Origin: Glaciecola siphonariae
GTDB taxonomy: Bacteria; Pseudomonadota; Gammaproteobacteria; Enterobacterales; Alteromonadaceae
Assembly (NCBI RefSeq): GCF_042652645.1
Contig: NZ_JBHSGU010000009.1
Location: 1 to 64,000 of the forward strand
Reading direction: 5' to 3'
DNA length: 64,000 nucleotides
Part shown: positions 9,001 to 16,434 of the stretch, one piece after another
How positions within the stretch are numbered: the stretch's first letter is position 1
Layout: each line of letters begins with the position of its first letter
The notes under the pieces: generated by a model
Told to the model about the DNA's origin: nothing
Seen by the model: the letters and a program-made list of their open reading frames with translations, nothing else
Database searches by the model: none
Made by a program: the position numbers and the translations under genes

Positions 9001-10213
9001 TATCTCGTAGGCGTTTGAACACCTCCAAATTCGGTGTCATCCTGAAAAGACCAAAATGATTCATGGATATCCAGAGTGAGCCCGCGGCGTCCTCAGAAAT
9101 ATCCTCAATGGTGGCAAATGGCAGTTTGCCAGGTTCATTAATGGATGATTTAGAGCATAGGAATGAGTCGCTTGAGCGCTGATACAAGCAAATACCTTCT
9201 TTTTCTAAACCGGCCCATAAGTTATTAGCTGAATCTAAAAAAACCGTGGATACGTCGCTTGTTAGTAGACCTTTAGAAAAATTCTCGACTGAATGAATTC
9301 TATAGTCGAACGATTTAGCGTCTATCTGCATAAGACCTTTAGGCGTACCCAACCATAACTCGTTGCGCTGCTCATCAAAGGCTAAGTCGCGGATATACAT
9401 AGTTTTAAACAAATTTCCCAGCGAGGTGGGAACTTCAAAAAAGGCTTGGTTGTTTATATCAAATACAAAAAGTCCGTCTCGGCCGGCACTCCATATGTAT
9501 TGGTTATTTTTATCGTAGGCAAGACTGTAGAGGTAAGTGCTTGAGACGAAATGATCGTAGTTTGCAATGACCGTAGCTGTTTTGGGGTCATAAACTAATA
9601 AGCCAGCACCAAACCCCCCTACCCATAAATTGCCCTCATCGTCTCCGATGATGGAGTTAATGCGGTTAAATTTAGAAACGTCTAATGCGATGAACTGCTC
9701 CGTGTCGTAGTCAAACTTGTATAAGTCGCTACCGCCTACCCAAATCTCGCCATGCTTATCAACATATAAATAGGGATTTTGAATTCTGGTTTGCGAATTG
9801 TCTCGGGGCAGTTCAAAGGGAACGAGTTTGTAGCCATCGTACCTAAATACGCCGCCGTTACCGCTTAGCCATATATGATCCGACTTGTCTTGTGCTGAAT
9901 GTCGAACAAAACTGTCTTGGCCAGTTTTCGACATATACATTTGAATAGCGCGATAATGAGAAATGGAGCTGATTTTTTCAGCGTCTATGCGCATTGTTGC
10001 CTCGGCGGCGCCAAGCCCCAGTGCACATAAACAGCTTAGAAAAAGCGCGATAATGCGTAACAACAAAAGTGTGCGCTGCTCGGGGGCAAACGGTGCGTTT
10101 GTATAGTGTTGTCCATTATTGATTAACAATGTGAATGGTCTCGTTTTATTCTGTGTCATAGGGTGGCGATCATTTATCTGGTTTTCGCTAGCCACTCTCA
10201 ATAGGCGATGCAT
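6005..10213 (-). CDS. Beta-propeller/Y_Y_Y receptor with GGDEF and EAL domains
   Basis: A 1402-residue inner-membrane receptor that should make and/or break c-di-GMP in response to a periplasmic cue. Layout: uncleaved or cleaved signal segment at about 48-72; a large two-component-regulator-type beta-propeller (about 90-775) with many repeats such as DKHGEIWVGG and DEGNLWVGG; a Y_Y_Y domain (about 780-840); a transmembrane helix (about 846-868); a coiled coil; GGDEF with an intact GGDEF motif at 1019-1023; and EAL starting at Glu1147. The EAL catalytic set is complete (EALIRW, NLSSNQL, ELTES, DDFGTGYS, KID, EGIE), so phosphodiesterase activity is likely. The inhibitory RxxD five residues before GGDEF is missing. 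The propeller/Y_Y_Y sensor is best known from polysaccharide-sensing hybrid kinases. A downstream start (MTQNK) is possible. Confidence 0.93.
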   Translation of the reverse strand: MHRLLRVASENQINDRHPMTQNKTRPFTLLINNGQHYTNAPFAPEQRTLLLLRIIALFLSCLCALGLGAAEATMRIDAEKISSISHYRAIQMYMSKTGQDSFVRHSAQDKSDHIWLSGNGGVFRYDGYKLVPFELPRDNSQTRIQNPYLYVDKHGEIWVGGSDLYKFDYDTEQFIALDVSKFNRINSIIGDDEGNLWVGGFGAGLLVYDPKTATVIANYDHFVSSTYLYSLAYDKNNQYIWSAGRDGLFVFDINNQAFFEVPTSLGNLFKTMYIRDLAFDEQRNELWLGTPKGLMQIDAKSFDYRIHSVENFSKGLLTSDVSTVFLDSANNLWAGLEKEGICLYQRSSDSFLCSKSSINEPGKLPFATIEDISEDAAGSLWISMNHFGLFRMTPNLEVFKRLRDRITVPVQDYFPHYFDGVVRDNGDIWIATDGGGINIFNHRTGDFSNIKHHPLHEDSLSSNAVISVAEDQDGYIWAGTWAGGLSRIDPNTLEAERFEHDPLKSAEQTLAGNNIFFVLPDNNKGLWLSVWGFGLQYFNYGTGRFTQYPIAQEGKTGGSLNGEITHIQLYDNKLFMSGQTGLEYFDIPTETFVPLLSSQIEAAYFVLVESLEEIWVGTINGLYRYNSLSKALKVYRKEDGLAHNAVNYIHKDKNGKLWVATDEGISILNPQSEEFVSYYKKDGLVSNATSTHGEFISIGDELYIPTKDGMNIININDVVKPSYVPPTKILTLAFENLKNGKRQEVNPHISSIREQALIISHTFNNVKIDFTSLSFVFPEHNRFKYRLVGWQQDFIETDATERSARFNNLPSGKYTFEVFSASSSGVWDESGDTISFIIATPWWKTWWARLIFVLIALLSAYGFVKWRVSLIRSREIELAIKVDEKTQQLNEYALELKETSDSLAELNAQLEQRVENRTAELQIEVSERKVAESKLFHLAFHDSLTGLPNREWLIKKLNSLIATKHSSAQAPFGLMFLDGDRFKQINDTHGHIIGDELLIASGMRLSKLLTDSQYAARLGGDEFTVVVENVDEPSALERLASSIIEAFNAPFVLDKVVLHFNVSIGVVMCDHSYTAVTGALRDADIAMYNAKQNGKGTYKIFDREMRKVSMELSKLESDLHDAVQNNEFYLVYQPLLDLRTNKIASFEALIRWKHPKRGNVPPDMFIPMAEETGLIMDIGEWVMKTACEQLKLWQLFDCIEDVTIAVNLSSNQLRGPEFLDTVDNCLASTGLAGKYLKFELTESTLIENDANIKHLLDEIIARDIELAIDDFGTGYSSLAYLNQLPVQHIKIDRRFVDAIDNTPDGLINADALEIVRATVSLGQSLRMKVTAEGIETDTQLNALRDLGADFAQGYYISKPLPADKVIAFLNSPLEFDQNQTQSTPLKKYQESIASKEKRLKKD

Positions 10214-10286
10214 GACATTGGTTTACTATCGCGCAATATATTGTCGTGAAATTATTTGTTATGAAATTTGTCGTCATAAATATGGC

Positions 10287-10306
10287 GGGCGCAATTTAGT
10301 GCGCCC
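10287..10306. other. GC-rich hairpin in the 290-base intergenic region
   Basis: GGGCGCA (10287-10293) and TGCGCCC (10300-10306) form a perfect 7-bp stem with a 6-base loop. It lies upstream of the propeller gene, and no T-tract follows on either strand. It could be an operator or an RNA structure. The rest of 10214-10503 holds only this and the hairpin at 10472-10495. Confidence 0.35.
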
Positions 10307-10471
10307 AAGCCTTTAAGTTCATATCGGCAACAGAGCCATAATTTATAGGCTTAGGTTTATAAATTATTTGGTAAATATACAAAAGACTAATATTTTTGAT
10401 ACGTATTTGAGGCAGATGCCTGGAGTAGCCATGCGAGAAACATTAAGGCAAAAAAGGAAGGGGAAGTGCTA

Positions 10472-10495
10472 CGTTGGCGCAAGTATGCGCCAACG
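10472..10495 (-). terminator. Strong hairpin just after the coiled-coil protein gene
   Basis: CGTTGGCGCA (10472-10481) and TGCGCCAACG (10486-10495) make a perfect 10-bp stem with a 4-base loop, nine bases beyond the stop of the leftward gene at 10504. There is no T-tract after it on the minus strand, so it may act as an mRNA 3'-end stabiliser or a weak terminator. Confidence 0.5.
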
Positions 10496-10503
10496 ATATC
10501 CAT

Positions 10504-11766
10504 CTAGCGAGCTATTGAAAAACGCTTAGTTGCACTGAACTTGTTAAATACGTCGTCTATTTTAAATTCAACCGTATATTCGCCCGGCTGCAGTTCCTCA
10601 CCATCGTTTAGTTCAAGGGTAATATCAAGGTTGGTGCGTCCGGCAACCGACTGACGCTGCAGAGTGCTGCCATCTGGATTAATTAGCCTTAAGCTCATAA
10701 AACTATTCGGGTTGTAGTTAAAATTCGCGTCTATATCTAAGGAATTTACGCAGACAGTAGTCTCTGAGCTTTGAATATCGCAATAGTTTGGGTTTACTTG
10801 AAACGTTACGAAAGCTAATTCGCCGGAGGCAAATGTTGCTTCGGGTTCGTCACCCTCAGCCTCTTGCTGAAGCTGAGCTAAAGAGCTTAACAGTTGCGCG
10901 TTTTCTTCCCTAAGCAGCCTGACTTCTTCGGCCAACACATTGTCAGAGGCGTCATCGCCTGATGTGCTAAGGTTAAGCGTTGCTGTCTGTGCTTCAAGCT
11001 CTGTCAAGCGTGCCTGTAGGTCGGTGTTGTTTTGCTGTGCTTGTGCGAGCTCTTCTTGCAGGCGTTCAGCTTCGGCGTTGTCTACACTGGCACTTTGAAT
11101 CTCTTCATTTGTTGCGTTTGCGGCTTCTAATTGGGCGATGTTTGCAGCAAGCAATGCTGCAGATTCTTCGTTTTCCTCGCTTAGTTGATCGTTTGCTTGT
11201 TGCAACGATGCTATCTCTTCCTGCAAGCCTCTGAGTTGCTCTTGAGCGTCTTCTAATGCTTGCTTATTTGCCTCTAATTCGTTGACCTGAGCCTGTAATT
11301 CGCTCAACTGTTCACTTTGCTCACTGGCGCTAGATTCGCAGCTGTTTGCTTTTAGTTGCGCTTGCTCGAGCAGAGAGCTTAGTCTAGACACTTCTTCGCT
11401 GTTTCTTATCTCGGCGCTATTTATCTCGGCACTATTTATCTCAGAATTATCAATCTCGGAATTAGCGGCCACACTGCAGGCTTCACTTTCGGTGCTCGCG
11501 GCCTCTTGTGCTAATGCTAGTGCTTCTTGTTTTTCTGTAAGCGTTGACTCAACATCGGCAAGTTTATTTTTTAGCGTTTCAACCTGCTCTTGCAAGGCTT
11601 CACTTTTCACTGCTAATGCTTGATTCTCTGAACGCATTTCTGCGACGTCAGCATCGCTTGCGGGTAAAGAGTTGTGTGCTGCGAAAAAAAAGTAAGACGC
11701 AGCAACTATCAGAAACGCAACCACGCCTATGATATATCTGACTGCATAGGTAGACATGAATTTCAT
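10504..11766 (-). CDS. Single-pass membrane protein with long coiled coil and C-terminal beta domain
   Basis: Unrecognised, 420 residues. One N-terminal transmembrane segment (about 9-29, YIIGVVAFLIVAASYFFFA) precedes a long acidic coiled coil (about 40-285) of Glu/Gln/Leu/Ala heptads, then a soluble C-terminal domain (about 300-420) with paired cysteines (YCDIQSSETTVCV) and a beta-rich, Ig-like look ending in VFNKFSATKRFSIAR. The coiled coil contains an in-frame tandem repeat (NSAEINSAEI) encoded by 15-bp DNA units. Topology suggests a periplasmic rod with a binding head (inference). The monocistronic gene is followed by a strong hairpin. No function is proposed. Confidence 0.65.
   Translation of the reverse strand: MKFMSTYAVRYIIGVVAFLIVAASYFFFAAHNSLPASDADVAEMRSENQALAVKSEALQEQVETLKNKLADVESTLTEKQEALALAQEAASTESEACSVAANSEIDNSEINSAEINSAEIRNSEEVSRLSSLLEQAQLKANSCESSASEQSEQLSELQAQVNELEANKQALEDAQEQLRGLQEEIASLQQANDQLSEENEESAALLAANIAQLEAANATNEEIQSASVDNAEAERLQEELAQAQQNNTDLQARLTELEAQTATLNLSTSGDDASDNVLAEEVRLLREENAQLLSSLAQLQQEAEGDEPEATFASGELAFVTFQVNPNYCDIQSSETTVCVNSLDIDANFNYNPNSFMSLRLINPDGSTLQRQSVAGRTNLDITLELNDGEELQPGEYTVEFKIDDVFNKFSATKRFSIAR
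11406..11465. repeat. 15-bp tandem repeat, four units, inside a coding region
   Basis: Four 15-base units in register: 11406-11420, 11421-11435, 11436-11450 and 11451-11465. The first two differ at one base (TTATCTCGGCGCTAT / TTATCTCGGCACTAT) and the last two diverge further. The unit is five codons, so copy-number change would keep the reading frame of the coiled-coil protein. Confidence 0.75.
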
Positions 11767-11967
11767 AGCCAGTTGTGTATCCTCGTTCGGTTTGTCGGGT
11801 GATGTTCAGTGTTAATCGGTGTTAAGCATTGTTGGCTACATACCGACTTAATACAATCAGTTAACGGCCAGTCAGCCGCTGTCTTTATTTTATTTACATT
11901 ACTTTATGTTTCAAGGCGCCTAGTTGCTTAATAAGCCTCACTATCACTTTGCAAAACTAAAGGAGAA

Positions 11968-11991
11968 AAAGCCCACAACAATGTGGGCTTT
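11968..11991 (-). terminator. Intrinsic terminator of the porin gene
   Basis: AAAGCCCACA (11968-11977) and TGTGGGCTTT (11982-11991) form a perfect 10-bp stem with a 4-base loop. On the minus strand it is followed by a T-run (A-run at 11966-11970 on the plus strand). It lies 28 bases past the porin stop codon. Confidence 0.85.
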
Positions 11992-12019
11992 GGTATCACT
12001 TTAGTCTGGAGCGATAATT

Positions 12020-13138
12020 TTAGAACACGTAATTAATCGCAAAGCGCACTAAGGTAGACTCTTCGTCGTTTCTAAGCTCATCGGTATAACGACTCACATC
12101 CGCTTTTAACGCAACGTTTGCATCAAACTCATAGCGAAGCGTAGCGGTAGCCACCGTAAACGACTCTGCAAACTGCGCATTAATGCCCAAAACGGCAGGG
12201 CGCAAGCCAGCAGCCAATTGCGGAGGAAGCGCGTTAAGCTGGTCTAAACCCTTAACCTCGTCACCTTCAAATGATTCATAGGTAATTGAGGGCGTCCAGT
12301 TGCCCGCACGGAAACCTGCGGTAACGTACCATGCTGTATCGGTCGGCGTGTAAGAGTCAGCAATTTCAATTTCGGTGTACTCAGCACCAAAGAAGAAAGA
12401 AGACAAATCCGCTTCAAGACCTACACCGTAAAACTCTGCGGTATCGTCATTCATGCGTAAGAATTCACCAAGCTCAGGTGCTGCTTGCGCGATTTGATCC
12501 ACTACTGGGTCGAGCTGTGGCTGACTGAATGTTACCTTTGAACGACCGTAAACGGTTCGCAAACTCAACCAGTCGTTAGCAACTTCTGCACTCACCATGT
12601 AAGTGTTGTCGCCCTCGATGTCACCGCCAGATACTTCGTTATCAAACGTACCTACTGCAGCACCTACGCTGACTTGCCAATCACCTACAAAATCAGAGTA
12701 ATCAAATCTGAAACCATCGAGATCATTAAACGGTACGTCATAAACGTTACGCGGGGCCGCTACCCAATGATGCGAATAGCCAACATCCAAGGAGTCTGAA
12801 AAACGGAAAAGTGGAACGCGGAAACGACCAGCACTGATTGAGGTAGTGTTGGTGGCCTGATAAGTCACGTATGCCCATTCAAAATCAACGTCGTAATCGT
12901 TTACGCCGCGAGCAAGAATTTGTACCGTAGCGGTCATTCTTTCGTTAATGTCGCTGCTCGCTTGCAGTGCAAATAAACTCTCTTCACTGAAGCTAAAATT
13001 GTCGTCATATCCGTATAAGCTCTCGTCGCTACCGGTAGAACCCACAACCACGTTTGCAAAGCCATTGATGCGCACTTCAGCTTGTGCACTACTAATAAGG
13101 GCCGCAGTCATTGCTGTGGCAAGTAATACTTTTTTCAT
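12020..13138 (-). CDS. Outer-membrane porin
   Basis: A 372-residue beta-barrel outer-membrane protein. It has a clean signal peptide (MKKVLLATAMTAALISSAQA, cleavage before EVRINGF), alternating amphipathic strands throughout, and the C-terminal aromatic residue typical of BAM substrates (LVRFAINYVF). AGRFRVPLFRFSDSLDVGYSHHW resembles the conserved region of the porin type found near phosphate-binding-like proteins in marine gammaproteobacteria. AGGAA precedes the ATG by about seven bases. It starts ten bases after the phosphate-binding-like gene and shares its transcript. The pairing suggests anion, possibly phosphate, uptake, but specificity is not readable from sequence. Confidence 0.85.
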   Translation of the reverse strand: MKKVLLATAMTAALISSAQAEVRINGFANVVVGSTGSDESLYGYDDNFSFSEESLFALQASSDINERMTATVQILARGVNDYDVDFEWAYVTYQATNTTSISAGRFRVPLFRFSDSLDVGYSHHWVAAPRNVYDVPFNDLDGFRFDYSDFVGDWQVSVGAAVGTFDNEVSGGDIEGDNTYMVSAEVANDWLSLRTVYGRSKVTFSQPQLDPVVDQIAQAAPELGEFLRMNDDTAEFYGVGLEADLSSFFFGAEYTEIEIADSYTPTDTAWYVTAGFRAGNWTPSITYESFEGDEVKGLDQLNALPPQLAAGLRPAVLGINAQFAESFTVATATLRYEFDANVALKADVSRYTDELRNDEESTLVRFAINYVF

Positions 13139-13148
13139 GGCAAATTCC

Positions 13149-13562
13149 TTAGTCTAAATCTACGACTTTAACGTCATCGGTGACAGATGATGAATCGATG
13201 TATCCGATCACGCTTTTGTCTTTCTTAATGAGCTCAATCACTTCAGCGTCAGACGCTGCTTCAAGTGGCATTTGTGCTCGCCCAGTGAATACAAGCTTTG
13301 ACAATGTTGCAGTAACTCGAGCTGTTTTTAGCTTCAAGATTTTATTGTCGAACTCGTTGCGTGCTTGTAAACCAACAGGTTGATTTACCGGCGTAGATTC
13401 TTCACCAGTAGAAAACTCGTTTTCTTGACCTAGAAATATGCGTTTTACCGACTGCGATGATAAAACAGCTTCGTTGTCTGGGCTCACGACAACGACCACG
13501 TCAGCTAAGGCGTGGAAACTAAAAAAGGTGCCGAGCAGGGCAGCACCAAAAATACGCTTCAT
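13149..13562 (-). CDS. Small phosphate ABC-transporter substrate-binding-like protein (PBP-like)
   Basis: A 137-residue exported protein with signal peptide MKRIFGAALLGTFFSFHALA, then DVVVVVSPDNEAVLSSQSVKRIFLG, typical of the short PstS-like (PBP_like_2) family. SSQSVKRIFLGQ and the closing IGYIDSSSV match the ends of a PstS half-lobe. At about half the length of true PstS it is unlikely to form a full two-lobe binding protein. The ATG at 13562 is preferred over longer in-frame starts because AAGGAAAC lies upstream and the signal peptide begins there. It is the first gene of a two-gene unit with the porin. No pstCAB genes are nearby, so a role in high-affinity phosphate import is only inferred. 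Confidence 0.8.
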   Translation of the reverse strand: MKRIFGAALLGTFFSFHALADVVVVVSPDNEAVLSSQSVKRIFLGQENEFSTGEESTPVNQPVGLQARNEFDNKILKLKTARVTATLSKLVFTGRAQMPLEAASDAEVIELIKKDKSVIGYIDSSSVTDDVKVVDLD

Positions 13563-14086
13563 TTTGATCGTTTCCTTGATAAGTAGTGTGTATCGAGAAT
13601 TATTTTTATGCCGCGATTCAAATTGAATCAACGGTATCAAGCTTCCCTCTATTTCGCCGCTCCATGCTACTTACATATCGTTAATCAACATAAGTAGTCA
13701 GCTGGTCACCACTCTTAGCGTATGGTTTGTAGCATATGCGTCGTCAGACCAGTTGGCGAATTCCATAAAGATTCACATTCTATTAGGAAAAAGTCAAGTA
13801 AATGAGCGTCTGTGAGCGCTTAATCGCGGCAAAAAAGAGCGTTTGTCCGTAATTTAGTCTTAGCTCATTGTTTGCCCTAACCTTAATCGTATAAGTAAAT
13901 AAATATAACCTTCCGCAATCTGTAATTACGATTAGCGCAATCGATTTTATTCGTAACACTTTTTTAACAAGCCCTCCTATACTGAGATCACGCTGATGTT
14001 GAATCGGAGACCTCATCCGATCATGCGTGATAATACGGTGCCAGCATTGTGGGCATCCAGCATCATTAAACTAAGAGAATATAAGC
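13563..14086. other. Divergent intergenic region upstream of katG, about 520 bases
   Basis: The region carries the promoters of the leftward PBP-like/porin unit and of katG. A TATACT at 13978-13983 is a plausible katG -10 with a poor -35, as often seen at activator-dependent promoters. A perfect 6-bp inverted repeat ATCGGA/TCCGAT (14003-14008 and 14016-14021) lies in the presumed katG leader. I could not pick out a convincing OxyR or Pho box. No small gene is supported; the ORF covering 13783-14016 on the minus strand has no family signature or ribosome binding site. Confidence 0.35.
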
Positions 14087-16354
14087 ATGAACACACACAC
14101 ATTTTCAAAACGCTTATTGGTGGGTCTCGTTGCAAGCATCTGTTTGTCGGGTGCCGCCATGGCTGAAACCGCAGAAATGACTAAACCCAAAGGCGCAATG
14201 GGTACGGGTATGGCCAAACAAGGTCAGGCTAAGAGCAATCAATTTTGGTGGCCAGACCAACTCGACCTATCGGCGCTTCGCGATCACGACTCGCGTTCAA
14301 ACCCATATGGCGCTGATTTTAGCTATGCTGAAGCGTTCAATAAACTCGATCTAGATGCAGTGAAAGGCGATATCAACGCCTTGCTAACTGAGTCACAAGA
14401 CTGGTGGCCCGCTGATTTTGGTAACTACGGTCCATTTTTTATTCGCATGACATGGCACAGTGCCGGCACCTATCGCACCCTTGATGGACGCGGTGGTGCT
14501 GGCGGTGGACAGCAACGCTTTGACCCTCTAAATAGCTGGCCTGATAATGGCAATTTAGATAAAGCGCGTCGCCTATTATGGCCGGTTAAGCAAAAGTACG
14601 GTGAGCATCTTTCGTGGTCAGACTTAATGGTGCTTGCTGGCAACGTTGCCCTAGAAAACATGGGCTTTGAGACTTATGGTTTTGCAGGTGGTCGAGCAGA
14701 CGATTGGGAGCCCGACCTAGTGTATTGGGGACCAGAGGTCGAGATGCTAGCAAGTGACCGAGAAGACAAAGACGGTAAGCTGCAGCGTCCGCTTGGCGCT
14801 ACCCATATGGGCTTAATTTATGTCAATCCTGAAGGGCCAAGAGGTAAACCAGACCCGATTGGTTCGGCTAAAAATATTCGCGTTGCCTTTGGGCGCATGG
14901 CGATGAACGATGAAGAAACGCTCGCGCTTATTGCTGGCGGCCACACCTTTGGAAAAATGCATGGCGCGCACAAACCTGCTGACTGCGTAGGACCCGAGCC
15001 GGGTGCCGCAGGCATCGAGGAGCAAGGTCTGGGTTGGAAAAATACATGCGGGAAGGGACATTCTGAAGACACTGTAACCAGTGGCTTAGAGGGCGCATGG
15101 ACCCAAGCGCCGACCAAATGGACCTCATTGTATTTAAGCAACTTACTTAACTTTGAGTGGAAAGAAACCAGAAGCCCTGCCGGTGCTATCCAATGGATAC
15201 CTACCGATGAGTCCTTGCACAAAGCGGTGCCAGATGCTCATATAAAGGGTAAATTTAACCCGCCCGTCATGACCACAGCCGATTTGGCGCTTAAATACGA
15301 CCCAGAGTATCGAAAAATCGCTGAGCGCTTTTTGGCAGACCCTAAAGCATATCAACTGGCCTTTGCTAAAGCTTGGTACAAACTAACTCATAGAGACATG
15401 GGGCCGAGACGCAATTACCTAGGCAAGGAAGTGCCAAAAGACATTCTTATTTGGCAAGACCCGATTAGCGAAGAGACGGCATCGACCATTAGCGCAGATG
15501 ATGCTCAAATTCTGAAACAGCATATTCTCGACGCTAATTTAAGTGTTCCAGAAATGGTGCGCGTGGCCTGGGCATCGGCTGCTAATTATCGAGATGCCGA
15601 TATGCGAGGCGGGGCAAATGGCGCGCGCATTGCACTGGCGCCGCAAAAAGATTGGGAAGTGAACAATCCTGCAGAACTTGCCAAGGTATTAGAGGCGCTT
15701 AGCACCATACAAGAAAAAGCGAATGGTGGCATGTTTGGCAACAAACGGGTCTCAATGGCTGATTTAATTGTATTAGCAGGCGGTGCAGCGCTTGAAAAAG
15801 CCGCAAAGGATGGGGGTTTTGATATAAGTGTACCGTTCACTCCTGGGCGCGGCGATGCGACGCAAGCGCAAACCGATACTGATTCGTTCGATTTGCTTAA
15901 ATTAGAGGCCGATGGCTTCAGGAATTACTTCAACGCCGAGCAAAGTTATAAATCGCCCACCGAGATGCTGATAGACAAAGCCGACCAACTCGACTTAAGC
16001 GTGCCAGAAATGACCGTGTTGGTAGGTGGCTTAAGAGCCTTGAATGCAAATCACAGCGGCAGTAAACATGGGGTGTTAACTTCTAAGCCTGGTGTGTTGA
16101 GCAATGACTTTTTTGTTAACTTGCTTGATATGTCTACCGTATGGCAAAAAGTTGATGAAGACGGCATATATCAGGGCCTCAACCGAAGCACTGGCAAGCC
16201 TATGTGGAGCGCCACTTCTGTTGATTTGATTTTTGGGTCTAATTCTGAATTACGAGCGGTTGCAGAGGTGTATGCCTACGATACTTCTAAGCAAAAATTT
16301 GTGGAGGATTTTGTAAAGGCATGGACCAAGGTGATGAACCTAGACCGTCAATAG
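14087..16354 (+). CDS. katG: Catalase-peroxidase with signal peptide (periplasmic KatG)
   Basis: A bifunctional haem catalase-peroxidase of 755 residues that decomposes H2O2. The distal site RMTWHSAGTYR gives Arg120, Trp123 and His124; the proximal haem ligand is His286 in AGGHTFGK. YWGPE and MRGGANGARI supply the Tyr and Met of the Met-Tyr-Trp crosslink. The C-terminal duplicated, haem-less half is complete. Unlike the cytoplasmic enzyme it begins with a Sec-type signal (RLLVGLVASICLSGAAMA, then ETAEM), placing it in the periplasm, as for the KatP/KatG2 group. The motif has Thr in place of the usual Ala before Trp123. It is monocistronic and converges with metR across a hairpin. Regulation by peroxide sensors is likely but no site was identified. 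Confidence 0.95.
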   Translation: MNTHTFSKRLLVGLVASICLSGAAMAETAEMTKPKGAMGTGMAKQGQAKSNQFWWPDQLDLSALRDHDSRSNPYGADFSYAEAFNKLDLDAVKGDINALLTESQDWWPADFGNYGPFFIRMTWHSAGTYRTLDGRGGAGGGQQRFDPLNSWPDNGNLDKARRLLWPVKQKYGEHLSWSDLMVLAGNVALENMGFETYGFAGGRADDWEPDLVYWGPEVEMLASDREDKDGKLQRPLGATHMGLIYVNPEGPRGKPDPIGSAKNIRVAFGRMAMNDEETLALIAGGHTFGKMHGAHKPADCVGPEPGAAGIEEQGLGWKNTCGKGHSEDTVTSGLEGAWTQAPTKWTSLYLSNLLNFEWKETRSPAGAIQWIPTDESLHKAVPDAHIKGKFNPPVMTTADLALKYDPEYRKIAERFLADPKAYQLAFAKAWYKLTHRDMGPRRNYLGKEVPKDILIWQDPISEETASTISADDAQILKQHILDANLSVPEMVRVAWASAANYRDADMRGGANGARIALAPQKDWEVNNPAELAKVLEALSTIQEKANGGMFGNKRVSMADLIVLAGGAALEKAAKDGGFDISVPFTPGRGDATQAQTDTDSFDLLKLEADGFRNYFNAEQSYKSPTEMLIDKADQLDLSVPEMTVLVGGLRALNANHSGSKHGVLTSKPGVLSNDFFVNLLDMSTVWQKVDEDGIYQGLNRSTGKPMWSATSVDLIFGSNSELRAVAEVYAYDTSKQKFVEDFVKAWTKVMNLDRQ

Positions 16355-16392
16355 AGTAAATTGTCATTTAGTTTAAAGGATGAAGCCAAGTA

Positions 16393-16432
16393 GCTTGGTG
16401 CTGGTTAGCTGGTTAGCTGGCTAGCACCAAGC
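16393..16432. terminator. Long imperfect hairpin between converging katG and metR
   Basis: GCTTGGTGCT (16393-16402) pairs perfectly with AGCACCAAGC (16423-16432); the loop adds GC and wobble pairs. Two copies of GGTTAGCT (16403-16410, 16411-16418) and a near copy sit inside. There is no T-tract on either side, so it may be a bidirectional transcript end that works through structure alone. Confidence 0.5.
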
Positions 16433-16434
16433 GC

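Noticed and set aside
13783..14016. 77-codon leftward frame upstream of katG
   Set aside because: It has no ribosome site, its composition is unlike neighbouring genes, and it overlaps the likely katG promoter.
14818..15222. 134-codon frame antisense to katG
   Set aside because: It is a shadow of a highly conserved catalase-peroxidase region.
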